Shown piece after piece: positions 16,627 to 25,307 of a stretch of DNA of 64,000 nucleotides. The translations under genes were made by a program, and so were the position numbers. Source of the stretch: Cognatilysobacter bugurensis. Lineage in GTDB: Bacteria > Pseudomonadota > Gammaproteobacteria > Xanthomonadales > Xanthomonadaceae. Under the pieces are notes generated by a model. It saw nothing but the letters and a program-made list of their open reading frames with translations, was not told where the DNA came from and ran no database searches. The DNA is taken from positions 62,001 to 126,000 of the forward strand of contig NZ_BMYD01000005.1 in NCBI RefSeq assembly GCF_014652095.1, given 5' to 3'. Positions within the stretch are counted from its first letter, which is position 1; each line of letters starts with the position of its first letter.

Positions 16627-17214
16627 ATGGCTGTCAACGACACGCCCACGCGCGAAGAAGCCGAAGCTGCGGTGCGCACGCTGCTGCGCTGGGCCGGCGA
16701 CGACCCGGACCGCGAAGGCCTGCTCGACACGCCCAGGCGCGTGGTCAAGGCGTATTCGGACTGGTTCGGCGGCTACAGCCTCGATCCGCGCGAGTACATG
16801 GCGCGCACGTTCGAGGAAGTGGCCGGCTACGACGAGATGGTCGTGCTACGCGACATCGAGTTCGAAAGCCACTGCGAGCACCATATGGCGCCGATCATCG
16901 GCCGCGCACACGTGGGCTACCTGCCCGACGGCAAGGTCGTGGGCATCAGCAAGCTTGCGCGCGTCGTCGATGCGTATGCGCGCCGTTTCCAGGTGCAGGA
17001 AAAGCTCACGGCGCAGATCGCGGACGTGATCCAGGACGTGCTGCAGCCGCGCGGCGTCGCGGTTGTCGTCGAGGCGTCGCACGAGTGCATGACCACGCGC
17101 GGCGTGCACAAGCGCGGCGTGAGCATGACCACGTCGACGATGCTCGGCGCGTTCCGCGAGGACGCGCGCACGCGCGCCGAGTTCCTGCAGTTCATCCAGA
17201 GCCCGCGGCGCTGA
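16627..17214 (+). CDS. folE: GTP cyclohydrolase I (FolE)
   Basis: 195 residues. It converts GTP to 7,8-dihydroneopterin triphosphate, the first step of folate and pterin synthesis, in the cytosol. The core motifs are present: [21 protein letters not shown], the zinc ligands Cys and His in [21 protein letters not shown], and the third zinc ligand Cys in [31 protein letters not shown] closes the barrel. I prefer the ATG at 16627 ([12 protein letters not shown]); an upstream ATG at 16612 would add five residues. A -10-like TAGCAT lies at 16588-16593. The gene converges with the PLP enzyme gene downstream. Confidence 0.95.
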   Translation: MAVNDTPTREEAEAAVRTLLRWAGDDPDREGLLDTPRRVVKAYSDWFGGYSLDPREYMARTFEEVAGYDEMVVLRDIEFESHCEHHMAPIIGRAHVGYLPDGKVVGISKLARVVDAYARRFQVQEKLTAQIADVIQDVLQPRGVAVVVEASHECMTTRGVHKRGVSMTTSTMLGAFREDARTRAEFLQFIQSPRR

Positions 17215-17403
17215 TCGACGGCGCCGCCGCCTGCGCGGCCGGTGATCTGGTCGCGTTGGTGCGGCGTTCGGGCGCGACGACTGCGCCCGGCCGCCAGGCC
17301 GCTCGCCGGCGCTCGCAGTTCCACCCGGTGTCCGGGGCACTCGCCGAACGATTCACTGATCCAGCCGCTGTCAGCGCGAGCACGTCGCGCAGGCATACGC
17401 GGT

Positions 17404-18558
17404 CTAGCGCGCCGCCCGAAGCACGCTCGCGACGCGGTCGATGTCGGCCTCGTCGATGTGCAGGTGCGGCGCGATGCGCAGCACGCCGTGGCGCGCGGTG
17501 CAGACGATGCCGTCGGCCCGCAGCGCTAGCACGCATGCATCCAAGGCGGCATGACGCGGGCGCAGCCCGACGAAGTGCGGCGCCCCGACGTCCGGCATGT
17601 CGAAGCTGTCGACCACCTGCTCTCGCAACCGCGCGGTCAGCGCGCCGAGCCGCGCCGCGATTGCGTCGACGCCCCACGCATGCAGCTGCGTGAGCGCGGC
17701 CTCAGCGACGGACAGGCGCGGCACGTCGACGATCTCACCCGCATCAAAGCGGCGCGCGCCCGGGCGCAGCGCGTTGTCCGCGGCCGCGTCGAACGACCAA
17801 TCTTCACGCGCGCAGTGCGCGCTCCAGTGCGCTTCGATCGGGGACGCATGCTCGCGCCAGTGCGGCGAGGCCCAGAGCACGCACAGCCCGTGCGCGCCGA
17901 GCAGCCATTTGTAGCCCACGCTCACCGCGAACGCGGGGCGCCAGCGAGCGATCTCGGCCGGCACGGCGCCGAGGCTCTGGCTGAGGTCGAGCACCAGCGC
18001 GATGCCGCGTGCGTGGCAGGCGTTGGCGATCAGGTCGAGGTCGAGCCGGCCGCCGTCATGCCAGTGCGTGTGCTCGAGCGCGGCCGTGCGCAGCGCCGGC
18101 TCGTGCTCGATCGGCTCGAGCACGGCCGCCGTTGCATCGGCCCCGCGGCGCACCGCGACGAGCCGCGCGCCTGCCTCGCCGCAGCGCTGCTGCCAGGGCA
18201 GTAAGTTCGACGGGAACGCATCGTCGAGCACGAGCACGGCTTCGTCGGCCTCGAGCGGCAACGCACGCGCGGCCAGCGCGAGCCCGTACGCCGCCGACGG
18301 CACGAACGCGACGCCGTTCGGATCGCCGTCGAACAGCAACGCCGCTTGTAGGCGTACGCGTTCGGCCTGCGCGGCCCATGCATCCCAAGACGCGTCCCAC
18401 GGCCGCGTCGCGGCATCGAGAGCGGTTTGCGCCGCGCGGTGCACGGCGTGCAGGCGCAGGCTATGCGCGGCGAAATCGAGGTACATCCCACGCTCGGGAC
18501 GCATGAACGCATCACGCGCGCGGGCCAGCGGCAGCGGTTCGATCGAAGGGTCGGGCAT
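17404..18558 (-). CDS. Class V aminotransferase-fold PLP enzyme (possible EgtE-like role)
   Basis: 384 residues. It has the class V fold: the cofactor Asp191 in LVLDLSQSLGAVP and the Schiff-base Lys217 in VSVGYKWLLGAHG. The large domain starts with YLDFAAHSLRLHAVHRAA and the small domain ends with a strand containing VCTARHGVLRIAPHLHIDEADI. Relatives include kynureninases, cysteine desulfurases and the ergothioneine C-S lyase EgtE. The desulfurase catalytic Cys loop is not evident. The gene is divergent from egtB across 91 bases, and no other EgtE candidate lies nearby, so a role in cleaving the cysteine-histidine sulfoxide conjugate is a reasonable guess. The ATG at 18558 has GGAG eight bases upstream. 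An ordinary transaminase is the main alternative. Confidence 0.8.
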   Translation of the reverse strand: MPDPSIEPLPLARARDAFMRPERGMYLDFAAHSLRLHAVHRAAQTALDAATRPWDASWDAWAAQAERVRLQAALLFDGDPNGVAFVPSAAYGLALAARALPLEADEAVLVLDDAFPSNLLPWQQRCGEAGARLVAVRRGADATAAVLEPIEHEPALRTAALEHTHWHDGGRLDLDLIANACHARGIALVLDLSQSLGAVPAEIARWRPAFAVSVGYKWLLGAHGLCVLWASPHWREHASPIEAHWSAHCAREDWSFDAAADNALRPGARRFDAGEIVDVPRLSVAEAALTQLHAWGVDAIAARLGALTARLREQVVDSFDMPDVGAPHFVGLRPRHAALDACVLALRADGIVCTARHGVLRIAPHLHIDEADIDRVASVLRAAR

Positions 18559-18649
18559 GCAGGCTCCGGGTCAGCGCGCCAGCGTGGGCGCAGCCACATC
18601 ATGACCCCGTCACCGCGCCATCGCGGGTGATCGCGCACGCTCATCGGGC

Positions 18650-19939
18650 ATGTCACTGCTCGAGTCTCCCCGGCCGCCTGCCTCGACTGATGCGCTTGCT
18701 GTGCGCTATCGCCGGGTCCGTGCGCGGAGCCTCGCGCTGGCTGCGCCGCTGAGCGCGGAAGACGCGTGCGTGCAGAGCATGCCCGACGCGTCGCCGACGA
18801 AATGGCACCTCGCGCACACGACGTGGTTCTTCGAGCAGTTCGTGCTCGCCGCGCAGCCGGGTTATCGCGCCGTCGACGACCGCTGGGCGTATCTGTTCAA
18901 CAGTTATTACGAAGGTGCGGGCCCGATGCATGCGCGGGCGCAGCGCGGGCTGCTGACGCGGCCGTCGCTCGACGCGGTGCTCGCCTACCGGCACGAGATC
19001 GACGCGCGCATGCAGCGTGCGTTCGAAGCCGGCGCGCTCGACGTGCACGCCTGGCGCACGATCGAGATCGGCTTGCACCACGAGCAGCAGCACCAGGAGC
19101 TGCTGCTCACCGACATCAAGCACGCGCTTTCGATCAACCCGCTGCAGCCGGCCTACCGCGACGACCTCGCGCAGGCGCGCGCCGACGCGGTGCCGCTCGC
19201 CTGGCAGGCGTTCGACGAGGCGATCGTCGAGGTCGGCGCGCCGCCGTGGCCCGAGTCGGCCGAGGCGTTTGCCTACGACAACGAATCGCCGCGCCACCGC
19301 GTGTTGACGCTGCCGTTCGCACTTGCGAACCGGCCGGTCACGAACGCCGAGTACCGCGCGTTCATCGACGACGGCGGCTACGAGAACACGGCGCTGTGGC
19401 TCAGCGCGGCGTGGGCGCGCATCCGCGCCGACGGCTGGGCGCGGCCGCTGTACTGGCACGACGACCTCGAGCGCGAGTTCACGCTCGGCGGCACGCGCGA
19501 GATCGATCCGCATGCGCCGGTGTGCCACCTGAGTTATTACGAAGCCGATGCGTTCGCGCGCTGGGCCGGCGCCCGCCTGCCGACCGAGTTCGAGTGGGAG
19601 CGCGCCGCCGTATCGAACACGCCGTCGAGCCGCGACAACTTCGTCGAGCGCGACGCGCTGCACCCGCAGGGCGGCGATTCGCAGGCCGAAGGGCTGCAGC
19701 AGCTGTTCGGCGACGTGTGGGAGTGGACGACGAGCGCGTACACCGCGTATCCGGGCTTCGCCCCGTGGCCGGGCACGCTCGGCGAATACAACGGCAAGTT
19801 CATGTGCGGGCAGTGGGTGTTGCGCGGCGGCAGTTGCGCCAGCGCACGCGACCACCTGCGCGCGAGCTACCGCACCTTTTTCTTTCCCCCTGACCGCTGG
19901 CAGTTCACCGGCCTGCGGCTCGCCAAGGACTTTGCATGA
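18650..19939 (+). CDS. egtB: Ergothioneine biosynthesis protein EgtB (sulfoxide synthase)
   Basis: 429 residues. It is a non-haem iron enzyme that joins hercynine to cysteine or gamma-glutamylcysteine with oxygen. The N-terminal DinB-like domain carries the three iron ligands: His56 in KWHLAHTTWFFE, and His144 and His148 in LHHEQQHQELLL. The C-terminal FGE-sulfatase (C-type lectin-like) domain runs from about 215 with RPVTNAEYRAFIDDGGY, RLPTEFEWERAA, LFGDVWEWTTSAY, VLRGGSCA and the end block RASYRTFFFPPDRWQFTGLR. No egtA or egtC is in the window, so the enzyme either uses cysteine directly or those genes lie elsewhere. It is the first gene of a coupled operon with egtD and a flavoprotein. Confidence 0.95.
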   Translation: MSLLESPRPPASTDALAVRYRRVRARSLALAAPLSAEDACVQSMPDASPTKWHLAHTTWFFEQFVLAAQPGYRAVDDRWAYLFNSYYEGAGPMHARAQRGLLTRPSLDAVLAYRHEIDARMQRAFEAGALDVHAWRTIEIGLHHEQQHQELLLTDIKHALSINPLQPAYRDDLAQARADAVPLAWQAFDEAIVEVGAPPWPESAEAFAYDNESPRHRVLTLPFALANRPVTNAEYRAFIDDGGYENTALWLSAAWARIRADGWARPLYWHDDLEREFTLGGTREIDPHAPVCHLSYYEADAFARWAGARLPTEFEWERAAVSNTPSSRDNFVERDALHPQGGDSQAEGLQQLFGDVWEWTTSAYTAYPGFAPWPGTLGEYNGKFMCGQWVLRGGSCASARDHLRASYRTFFFPPDRWQFTGLRLAKDFA

Positions 19940-20916
19940 ATGCCATGACCGCACCCGTGCTGCCAAGCTGGCGGCTCACCGACCTGCGCCCGACGCCGGA
20001 CGACATCGTCGGCGACACGCTCGCGGGCCTGTCTGCAACGCCCAAGCGCCTGCCGTCGAAATACTTCTACGACGCGCGCGGCTCGCAGCTGTTTGAGCGC
20101 ATCACGCGCCAGCCCGAGTACTACGTCACCCGCGTCGAGCTCGAGCTGCTCGAGCAGCGCCTGCCCGAGATCGCGCAGACGATCGGCGCGGACGTGCACG
20201 TCGTCGAATACGGCAGCGGCAGCGGCCGTAAGACGCGCCTGCTGCTCGACGCGCTGACGCGTCCGGTCGCGTACACGCCGGTCGAGATCTCGCGCACGAC
20301 GGTGATCGAAAGCACCGCACGCCTCGCTGAGGAGTTCCCGCGCATCGAGATGCTGCCGGTGTGCGCGGACTTCACCAAGCCGGTGCCGCTGCCCGAGCCG
20401 CTGCACGATGCGCAGCGCACGCTCGTGTTCTTCCCGGGCTCCACGCTCGGCAATTTCAGCGACGAAGGCGCCGTCGAGCTGCTCGCCGCGATGCGCGAGA
20501 CGATGGGCCCGAACGGGCAGGCGCTCGTCGGCATCGACCTCGACAAGGACCCCTCGCTCGTCGAGGCCGCGTACAACGACGCCGCCGGGGTCACCGCCGC
20601 GTTCACTCTGAACCTGCTCACGCGCCTGAACCGCGAGATCGGCAGCGATTTTGACCTCGACGGCTTCCGCCACCGCGCCGTGTACGCGCGCGACCGCGGC
20701 CGCATCGAGACCGACCTGGTGAGCCTGCGCGCGCAGACCGTGCACGTGGCCGGTCGCGCGTTCGAGTTCGAAGCCGACGAGTCCATGCGCGTGGAGATCA
20801 GCTGCAAGTACGAGGACGCGCCCTTTGCCGAACTGGCCGCGCGCGCCGGCCTGCGCGTCATCGACGGCTGGAACGACTCGCGCAACTGGTTCGGCCTGCG
20901 GTTGCTTCAGCCATGA
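19936..20916 (+). CDS. egtD: L-histidine N-alpha-methyltransferase EgtD
   Basis: 326 residues, the usual EgtD length. It trimethylates histidine with SAM to make hercynine, the substrate of EgtB. Diagnostic blocks are LPSKYFYDARGSQLFERIT and PEYYVTRVE near the N-terminus, the SAM loop VVEYGSGSGRKTRLLL (about residue 90), FFPGSTLGNF (about 170) and the histidine-binding end VEISCKY (about 277), whose Glu and Ser match substrate-contacting residues of characterised EgtD. The ATG overlaps the egtB stop by four bases, and its stop overlaps the next start in the same way, so all three proteins are made in a coupled fashion. Confidence 0.95.
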   Translation: MNAMTAPVLPSWRLTDLRPTPDDIVGDTLAGLSATPKRLPSKYFYDARGSQLFERITRQPEYYVTRVELELLEQRLPEIAQTIGADVHVVEYGSGSGRKTRLLLDALTRPVAYTPVEISRTTVIESTARLAEEFPRIEMLPVCADFTKPVPLPEPLHDAQRTLVFFPGSTLGNFSDEGAVELLAAMRETMGPNGQALVGIDLDKDPSLVEAAYNDAAGVTAAFTLNLLTRLNREIGSDFDLDGFRHRAVYARDRGRIETDLVSLRAQTVHVAGRAFEFEADESMRVEISCKYEDAPFAELAARAGLRVIDGWNDSRNWFGLRLLQP

Positions 20917-21926
20917 GCGCGGTCCCCACGATTCCCGGCGACGACACGCTGCTCGACTGCCTCATCATCGGTGCGGGCCCGGGCGGGCTCACCGCCGCGA
21001 CCTACCTCGCGCGCTTCCACCGGCGCATCCTCGTCGTCGACGCCGGCAGCAGCCGCGCACGCTGGATTCCGACGAGCCACAACTGCCCGGGCTTTCCGAG
21101 CGGCGTGCACGGCACCACCTTGCTCGAGCGCCTGCGCGACCAGGCCACCGGCTACGGTGCGCCGATCGTGGAGGCGACCGTCGCCAGGCTCGAACGCGAG
21201 GACGACGGCTTTCACGCCACGTCTGGCGACGGCCAGCACTGGCACGCGCGCCACGTGATCCTCGCGACCGGCATCGTCGACCGCATGCCCGCCCTGGAGG
21301 GGCTGTCGGCCGCGATCGACGAAGGCGCAGTGCGCCTGTGCGCGGTCTGCGACGCTTACGAGGCGAGCGACGAGCGCATCGCGGTCTACGGCCCGATTGA
21401 CGAAGCGATCGGCCATGCGTTGTTCCTGCTCACGTTCTCGCGTGACGTGCACGTGGTGCCCGAGACCTCCCGGCGCGCCGACGCCGACCGCCTGCGGCGC
21501 GCGCAGGACGCCGACATCACCGTGCACCCGCCGGCCGAATCGATGGCCTACGACGGCGAATGCACGGTCGTCGAGTTCGACGGCGTGCCGCCGCAGCGCT
21601 TCGCCACGCTGTACCCCACGCTCGGCGGCGAAGCGCAGGCCGGGCTTGCGCACGCGCTGGGCGCCCGCTGCGACGACAACGGCGAGCTCATCGTCGACGA
21701 GCACCAGCGCACGTCGGTCGACGGCCTGTACGCGGTCGGCGACGTCGTCAGCGCGCTGAACCAGATCGCGGTGGCGGTCGGTCATGCCGCGATCGCCGCG
21801 ACCGACGTGCACAACCGCCTGCCGCGCAACTTCCGCGAGCACCGCGAAACCCAGCCCGAGACCGCCCCCGACCTGCCCAGCCCGGCGTCTGCGCCGACGC
21901 CGCCCGAAACCCACGCGCGGCACTGA
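20913..21926 (+). CDS. Thioredoxin-reductase-like flavoprotein coupled to egtBD
   Basis: 337 residues. The FAD-binding Rossmann motif IIGAGPGGLTAATYLARF (18-35), the ILATG strand (about 117) and the C-terminal FAD block LYAVGDVVSALNQIAVAVGHA place it in the thioredoxin reductase branch. The redox motif C143-A-V-C146 is kept at the place of CATC in thioredoxin reductases. The next segment, where a GxGxxA/G NADPH loop is expected, reads VYGPIDEAIGHAL and is degenerate, so NADPH may bind poorly or another electron donor may be used. Its ATG overlaps the egtD stop by four bases. A role in reducing oxidised ergothioneine or another step of the pathway is inferred from this coupling only; it could also be a general disulfide reductase. 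Confidence 0.85.
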   Translation: MSAVPTIPGDDTLLDCLIIGAGPGGLTAATYLARFHRRILVVDAGSSRARWIPTSHNCPGFPSGVHGTTLLERLRDQATGYGAPIVEATVARLEREDDGFHATSGDGQHWHARHVILATGIVDRMPALEGLSAAIDEGAVRLCAVCDAYEASDERIAVYGPIDEAIGHALFLLTFSRDVHVVPETSRRADADRLRRAQDADITVHPPAESMAYDGECTVVEFDGVPPQRFATLYPTLGGEAQAGLAHALGARCDDNGELIVDEHQRTSVDGLYAVGDVVSALNQIAVAVGHAAIAATDVHNRLPRNFREHRETQPETAPDLPSPASAPTPPETHARH

Positions 21927-21953
21927 CCCGCAGCGCCCTCGAGAGACACGACG

Positions 21954-22256
21954 ATGCCGACCCTGTGGTTCGTTCCCGACGGCCGCGTGCCGTACACCAG
22001 CCACGGACCCGGCATGCCGATCACGCTCGAGGAGGCAGTCGCGGTGTTCGGCACCGATCCGCTGCGTTACCTCGGCCGCGCCGCGCCGAGCCTGCAGCCC
22101 GACGCCCCGTCCGAGGATCCGCGCAACGTGATCGTCGAGCTCGGCGAGGCCGAAGGGCGCAACACGCTGTTGCCGGAGCCCGGGTTCTATTGGGCGGTCA
22201 GCCTCGACGTGGACGACGCCGCGCGGCGTCTGCAACGCGAACGCATGCGCCGCTGA
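21954..22256 (+). CDS. Small hypothetical protein after the egt operon
   Basis: 100 residues, not recognised. It starts MPTLWFVPDGRVPYTSHG and has an acidic middle and a basic C-terminus ending RRLQRERMRR. There is no signal peptide, membrane helix or Cys. The gene begins 27 bases after the flavoprotein stop, with a modest GAGAGA eight bases before the ATG, so it is probably the fourth gene of the egt transcript. Base composition and codon use match its neighbours, which supports real coding. No function can be assigned. Confidence 0.65.
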   Translation: MPTLWFVPDGRVPYTSHGPGMPITLEEAVAVFGTDPLRYLGRAAPSLQPDAPSEDPRNVIVELGEAEGRNTLLPEPGFYWAVSLDVDDAARRLQRERMRR

Positions 22257-22316
22257 GCTCCGAGCGGCCCGGCGGCGCCGCGCTAGACTGCCGCCCCGTC
22301 GTCGCCCGGCCCCGTC

Positions 22317-23570
22317 GTGACCGCTGCCGCCCCTGCGCCGCGCGCTGCCCGCCCGGCCGCGCTGGTGTTCATCTTCATCACCGTGCTCATCGATGTGCTC
22401 GCGTTCGGGCTCATCATCCCGGTGCTGCCGCACCTCATCGAGGGTTTTGTCGGTGGCGACACGGTCACCGCCGCGCAGTGGGTCGGCGTGTTCGGCACGG
22501 TGTTCGCGGCGATCCAGTTCGTTAGCGCGCCGGTGCAGGGCGCATTGTCGGACCGCTACGGCCGGCGCCCGGTGATCTTGCTGTCGTGCCTCGGGCTGGG
22601 CCTGGATTTCGTATTCATGGCGCTTGCCAACTCGCTGCCGTGGCTGCTCGTGGGCCGCATGATCTCGGCGGTGACCTCGGCGAGCTTCACGACCGCAAAT
22701 GCGTACATCGCCGACGTCACTTCGCCGGAAAAACGCGCACAGAGCTTCGGGCTGATCGGCGCCGCGTTCGGACTGGGCTTCATCATCGGCCCCGCGCTCG
22801 GCGGCTGGCTCGGCAGCGTCGACCTGCGCGCGCCGTTCTGGGCCGCCGCGGTGCTCGCGCTCGTCAACTTCGCGTACGGCCTGTTCGTGCTGCCCGAATC
22901 GCTGCCGCCCGAGCGGCGCACGCCGACGCTGGTGTGGCGGCAGGCAAACCCGTTCGCCGCGTTCGCGCGGCTGCGGCGCTACCCGCAGGTGCTCGGCCTG
23001 GCCAGCGTCGTGCTACTGATCAACTTTGCGCACTACGTGTACCCGAGCGTGTTCGTGCTGTTCGCCGACGTGCGCTACGGCTGGGGCCCGCAGGCGGTCG
23101 GCGGCGTGCTTGCGCTCGTGGGCGTGATGAGCGTGATCGTGCAAGCGGTGCTCGTGCGGCGCGCGGTCGCCCGGCTCGGCGAGCGCCGCACGCTACTCAT
23201 CGCGCTCGGCATGGGCGCGCTCGGCACGGTGGGCTATGCGTTCGCGCCCACCGGCGCGTGGTTCATCGCGATCATCCCGATCACCGCGTTGTGGGGCATG
23301 GCGACGCCGGCCACGCAGGCGCTGATCACGCGCCGCGTCGGCGCCGACGAGCAGGGCCGCGTGCAGGGCGCGCTGTCGAGCCTGGTGAGCCTGGCGGGCA
23401 TCGTCGCGCCGGCGGTGTTCACCGGCGTGTTCGCGTTCTTCATCGACGAGCGCGCGCCGGTGCACGCGCCGGGCGCGCCGTTTGCGCTCGCCGGCGTGTG
23501 CCTCGCGATCGCGTGGTGGCTTGCACGCCGGCACGCACCTCGGCCCGACGCACCGGCCGACGCTCATTGA
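22317..23570 (+). CDS. MFS transporter, TCR/Tet-like
   Basis: 417 residues with 12 hydrophobic segments. MFS motif A is clear in the loop between helices 2 and 3 (QGALSDRYGRRPVILLSC, about 72-89), and the antiporter motif C-like GAAFGLGFIIGPALGGWLG lies in helix 5 (about 150-168). ALWGMATPATQALITRRVGADEQGRVQG in the second half is typical of the tetracycline-resistance branch of drug:H+ antiporters, but chromosomal members usually do not confer tetracycline resistance and their substrates are unknown. The start is a GTG at 22317, chosen because the first helix follows within 15 residues; a -10-like TAGACT lies at about 22283. It may be expressed with or after the egt genes. Confidence 0.85.
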   Translation: MTAAAPAPRAARPAALVFIFITVLIDVLAFGLIIPVLPHLIEGFVGGDTVTAAQWVGVFGTVFAAIQFVSAPVQGALSDRYGRRPVILLSCLGLGLDFVFMALANSLPWLLVGRMISAVTSASFTTANAYIADVTSPEKRAQSFGLIGAAFGLGFIIGPALGGWLGSVDLRAPFWAAAVLALVNFAYGLFVLPESLPPERRTPTLVWRQANPFAAFARLRRYPQVLGLASVVLLINFAHYVYPSVFVLFADVRYGWGPQAVGGVLALVGVMSVIVQAVLVRRAVARLGERRTLLIALGMGALGTVGYAFAPTGAWFIAIIPITALWGMATPATQALITRRVGADEQGRVQGALSSLVSLAGIVAPAVFTGVFAFFIDERAPVHAPGAPFALAGVCLAIAWWLARRHAPRPDAPADAH

Positions 23571-23618
23571 AAGACGCCCGCTGAACGACGGCCGCGAATC
23601 CGCCCGCGCTTGATACCG

Positions 23619-23687
23619 GGCTCACGCAGCGCTGCCTACGGTGCAGGGACCGGCTTGTGCGCCGACTCGAAACCGACTGCGTGAGCC
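23619..23687. repeat. 11-bp inverted repeat between MFS and topoisomerase genes
   Basis: ggctcacgcag (23619-23629) and ctgcgtgagcc (23677-23687) are perfect inverted copies 47 bases apart in the 193-base gap. They could form a long stem-loop in RNA or be an operator-like pair; no T run is present. Confidence 0.45.
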
Positions 23688-23763
23688 GCGCCGCGATTCA
23701 ATCCAACCCCCTGACTGCGATTGGCGCGAGGCAGGCGCGTGCGATCCCGATGGAGCGCACTGC

Positions 23764-24969
23764 GTGTCGGCCGTGAACGCGCGGCCGGCCACGTCGCGCG
23801 AGGCGACGAACGATGCGCGCGGTGGCGCGCCATCGCCACGCAGCCCGGTCCGCACGAGCGTGACGCCCGCGCGTGCCGCCGCGAACGACGCGGCGTCCGA
23901 CGCGGTGCGCATCGCGCGTGAGGCCGGCCTGCGCCATGTCTGCGACGCCTCGCCCGGCATCAAGCGCCGCCGCGACGGCGATGCCTTCGTCTACGAGACG
24001 CCCGATGGCGAGCGCCTCGATGACGAGGCCACGCTGGCGCGAATCGCCGCGCTCGCGATCCCGCCCGCGTACACCGACGTGTGGATCTGCCCGCGTGCGA
24101 ACGGGCATCTGCAGGCGACCGGCCGCGACGCGCGCGGACGCAAGCAGTACCGCTACCACGCGCACTGGCAGGCCGCGCGCGGCGACGGCAAGTTCGAGCG
24201 CGTGATCGAGTTCGGCGAGGCGCTGCCGAAGCTGCGTCGCCGCCTGCGCCGCGACCTCGCACGCCGGGGTCACCCGCGCGAAAAGGTGCTCGCGATCGTC
24301 GTTGCGGTGATGGCCGAAACCCTCGTGCGTGTCGGCAACGACGTCTACGCGCGGCGCAACAACTCGTTCGGGCTGACCACACTGCGCAACCGGCACGTGG
24401 CGTTCCTCAAGGGCGGCCGCGCGCGATTCAAGTTCCGCGGCAAGGCCGGGCTCGAACACGAGATCGTGCTCGACGACGCGCGCCTCGCGAAGCTCGTGCG
24501 CGCCTGCCAGCAGCTGCCCGGTCAGTCGCTGTTCCAGTACCGCGACGACGACGGCGCGGTGCAGCCGGTCAATTCGGACGCGGTCAACGACTACCTGCGC
24601 GAGGCAATGGGCGCATCGTTCACCGCGAAGGATTTCCGCACCTGGGGCGGCACGCTCACCGCGGTGCAGTGCTTCGCCGCAACGCCGCTGCCGATCGACG
24701 ACGACGGCCGTTGCAGCGAACGCGCGCTCGCTGCGGCTGAAAAGGCGGTCGTCGGCGAAGTCGCCCGTGCGCTCGGCAACACCGTCGCGGTCTGCCGCCG
24801 GGCGTATATCGATCCGGCGGTGTTCGACGGCTGGCGCAGCGGTGCGCTGCAGCGCGTGGCCGAGGGCGCGCGGGGCGCCCGCCAGTGGGAGCGCGCGACG
24901 TTGCAGTTCCTGCGCGACGCACGGCGTCGTGCCGCGCGGTCGGAGCGTACGCGCAGCCGCCGCGGCTGA
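23764..24969 (+). CDS. DNA topoisomerase IB (poxvirus/bacterial type)
   Basis: About 401 residues from a GTG at 23764. It relaxes supercoils by nicking one strand through a 3'-phosphotyrosine. The small N-terminal beta-rich domain (AGLRHVCDASPGIKRRRDGDAFVY... IPPAYTDVWICP) is followed by the helical catalytic domain. Catalytic residues can be placed: Arg of AETLVRVGND, Lys/Arg around RFKFRGKAGLEHE, the AKDFRTWGGT block and the nucleophilic Tyr in CRRAYIDPAVFDGW. The first 50 residues are Arg/Ala/Thr-rich and unconserved, so the start is uncertain; an in-frame extension to 23641 overlaps the inverted repeat and is less likely. The small Cys-rich gene follows after 72 bases. Confidence 0.92.
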   Translation: MSAVNARPATSREATNDARGGAPSPRSPVRTSVTPARAAANDAASDAVRIAREAGLRHVCDASPGIKRRRDGDAFVYETPDGERLDDEATLARIAALAIPPAYTDVWICPRANGHLQATGRDARGRKQYRYHAHWQAARGDGKFERVIEFGEALPKLRRRLRRDLARRGHPREKVLAIVVAVMAETLVRVGNDVYARRNNSFGLTTLRNRHVAFLKGGRARFKFRGKAGLEHEIVLDDARLAKLVRACQQLPGQSLFQYRDDDGAVQPVNSDAVNDYLREAMGASFTAKDFRTWGGTLTAVQCFAATPLPIDDDGRCSERALAAAEKAVVGEVARALGNTVAVCRRAYIDPAVFDGWRSGALQRVAEGARGARQWERATLQFLRDARRRAARSERTRSRRG

Positions 24970-25041
24970 GCGCATCGCCGGCGCGTCCTTCACCGCCGCA
25001 CGCGCGGTCCCGGCCGACACTGCATGCAACCGGACCGGGGC

Positions 25042-25281
25042 ATGACGATGGCGCGCTGCGACACCTGCGGCAACAACTACGACAAGGCGTTCACGGTGAC
25101 GATGCCGGACCGCAGCGGCACGTTCGATTCGTTCGAATGCGCGATCCAGGCGCTCGCGCCGACCTGTGCGCGCTGCGGCGTGCGCATCGTCGGCCACGGC
25201 GCCGAGCACGACGGGGCGATCTACTGCTGCGCGCATTGCGCCCGCGAGTCGGGCGTGCGCGGCCTCGACGACCGGGTCTGA
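25042..25281 (+). CDS. Small Cys-rich, probable zinc-binding protein
   Basis: 79 residues. Cysteines form four pairs or knuckles: CDTCGNNYDKAF near the N-terminus, a single Cys in FDSFECAIQALAP, CARCGVRI in the middle and CCAHCARESG near the end, with His residues in GHGAEHDG. This is a double zinc-finger or metallothionein-like pattern seen in short conserved bacterial proteins of unknown function. The alternative ATG codons at 25024 and 25048 differ by only a few residues; 25042 was chosen because GGGG lies just upstream. It lies between topoisomerase IB and an ion channel on the same strand, and both links are of unknown meaning. Confidence 0.75.
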   Translation: MTMARCDTCGNNYDKAFTVTMPDRSGTFDSFECAIQALAPTCARCGVRIVGHGAEHDGAIYCCAHCARESGVRGLDDRV

Positions 25282-25307
25282 CCGGCGCCGCCGGGCCCGG
25301 GCCGCCG

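Noticed and set aside
22317-23570. Tetracycline-resistance determinant
   Set aside because: The MFS protein resembles the TCR/Tet branch, but chromosomal relatives have undefined substrates and there is no TetR-type regulator or mobile context.
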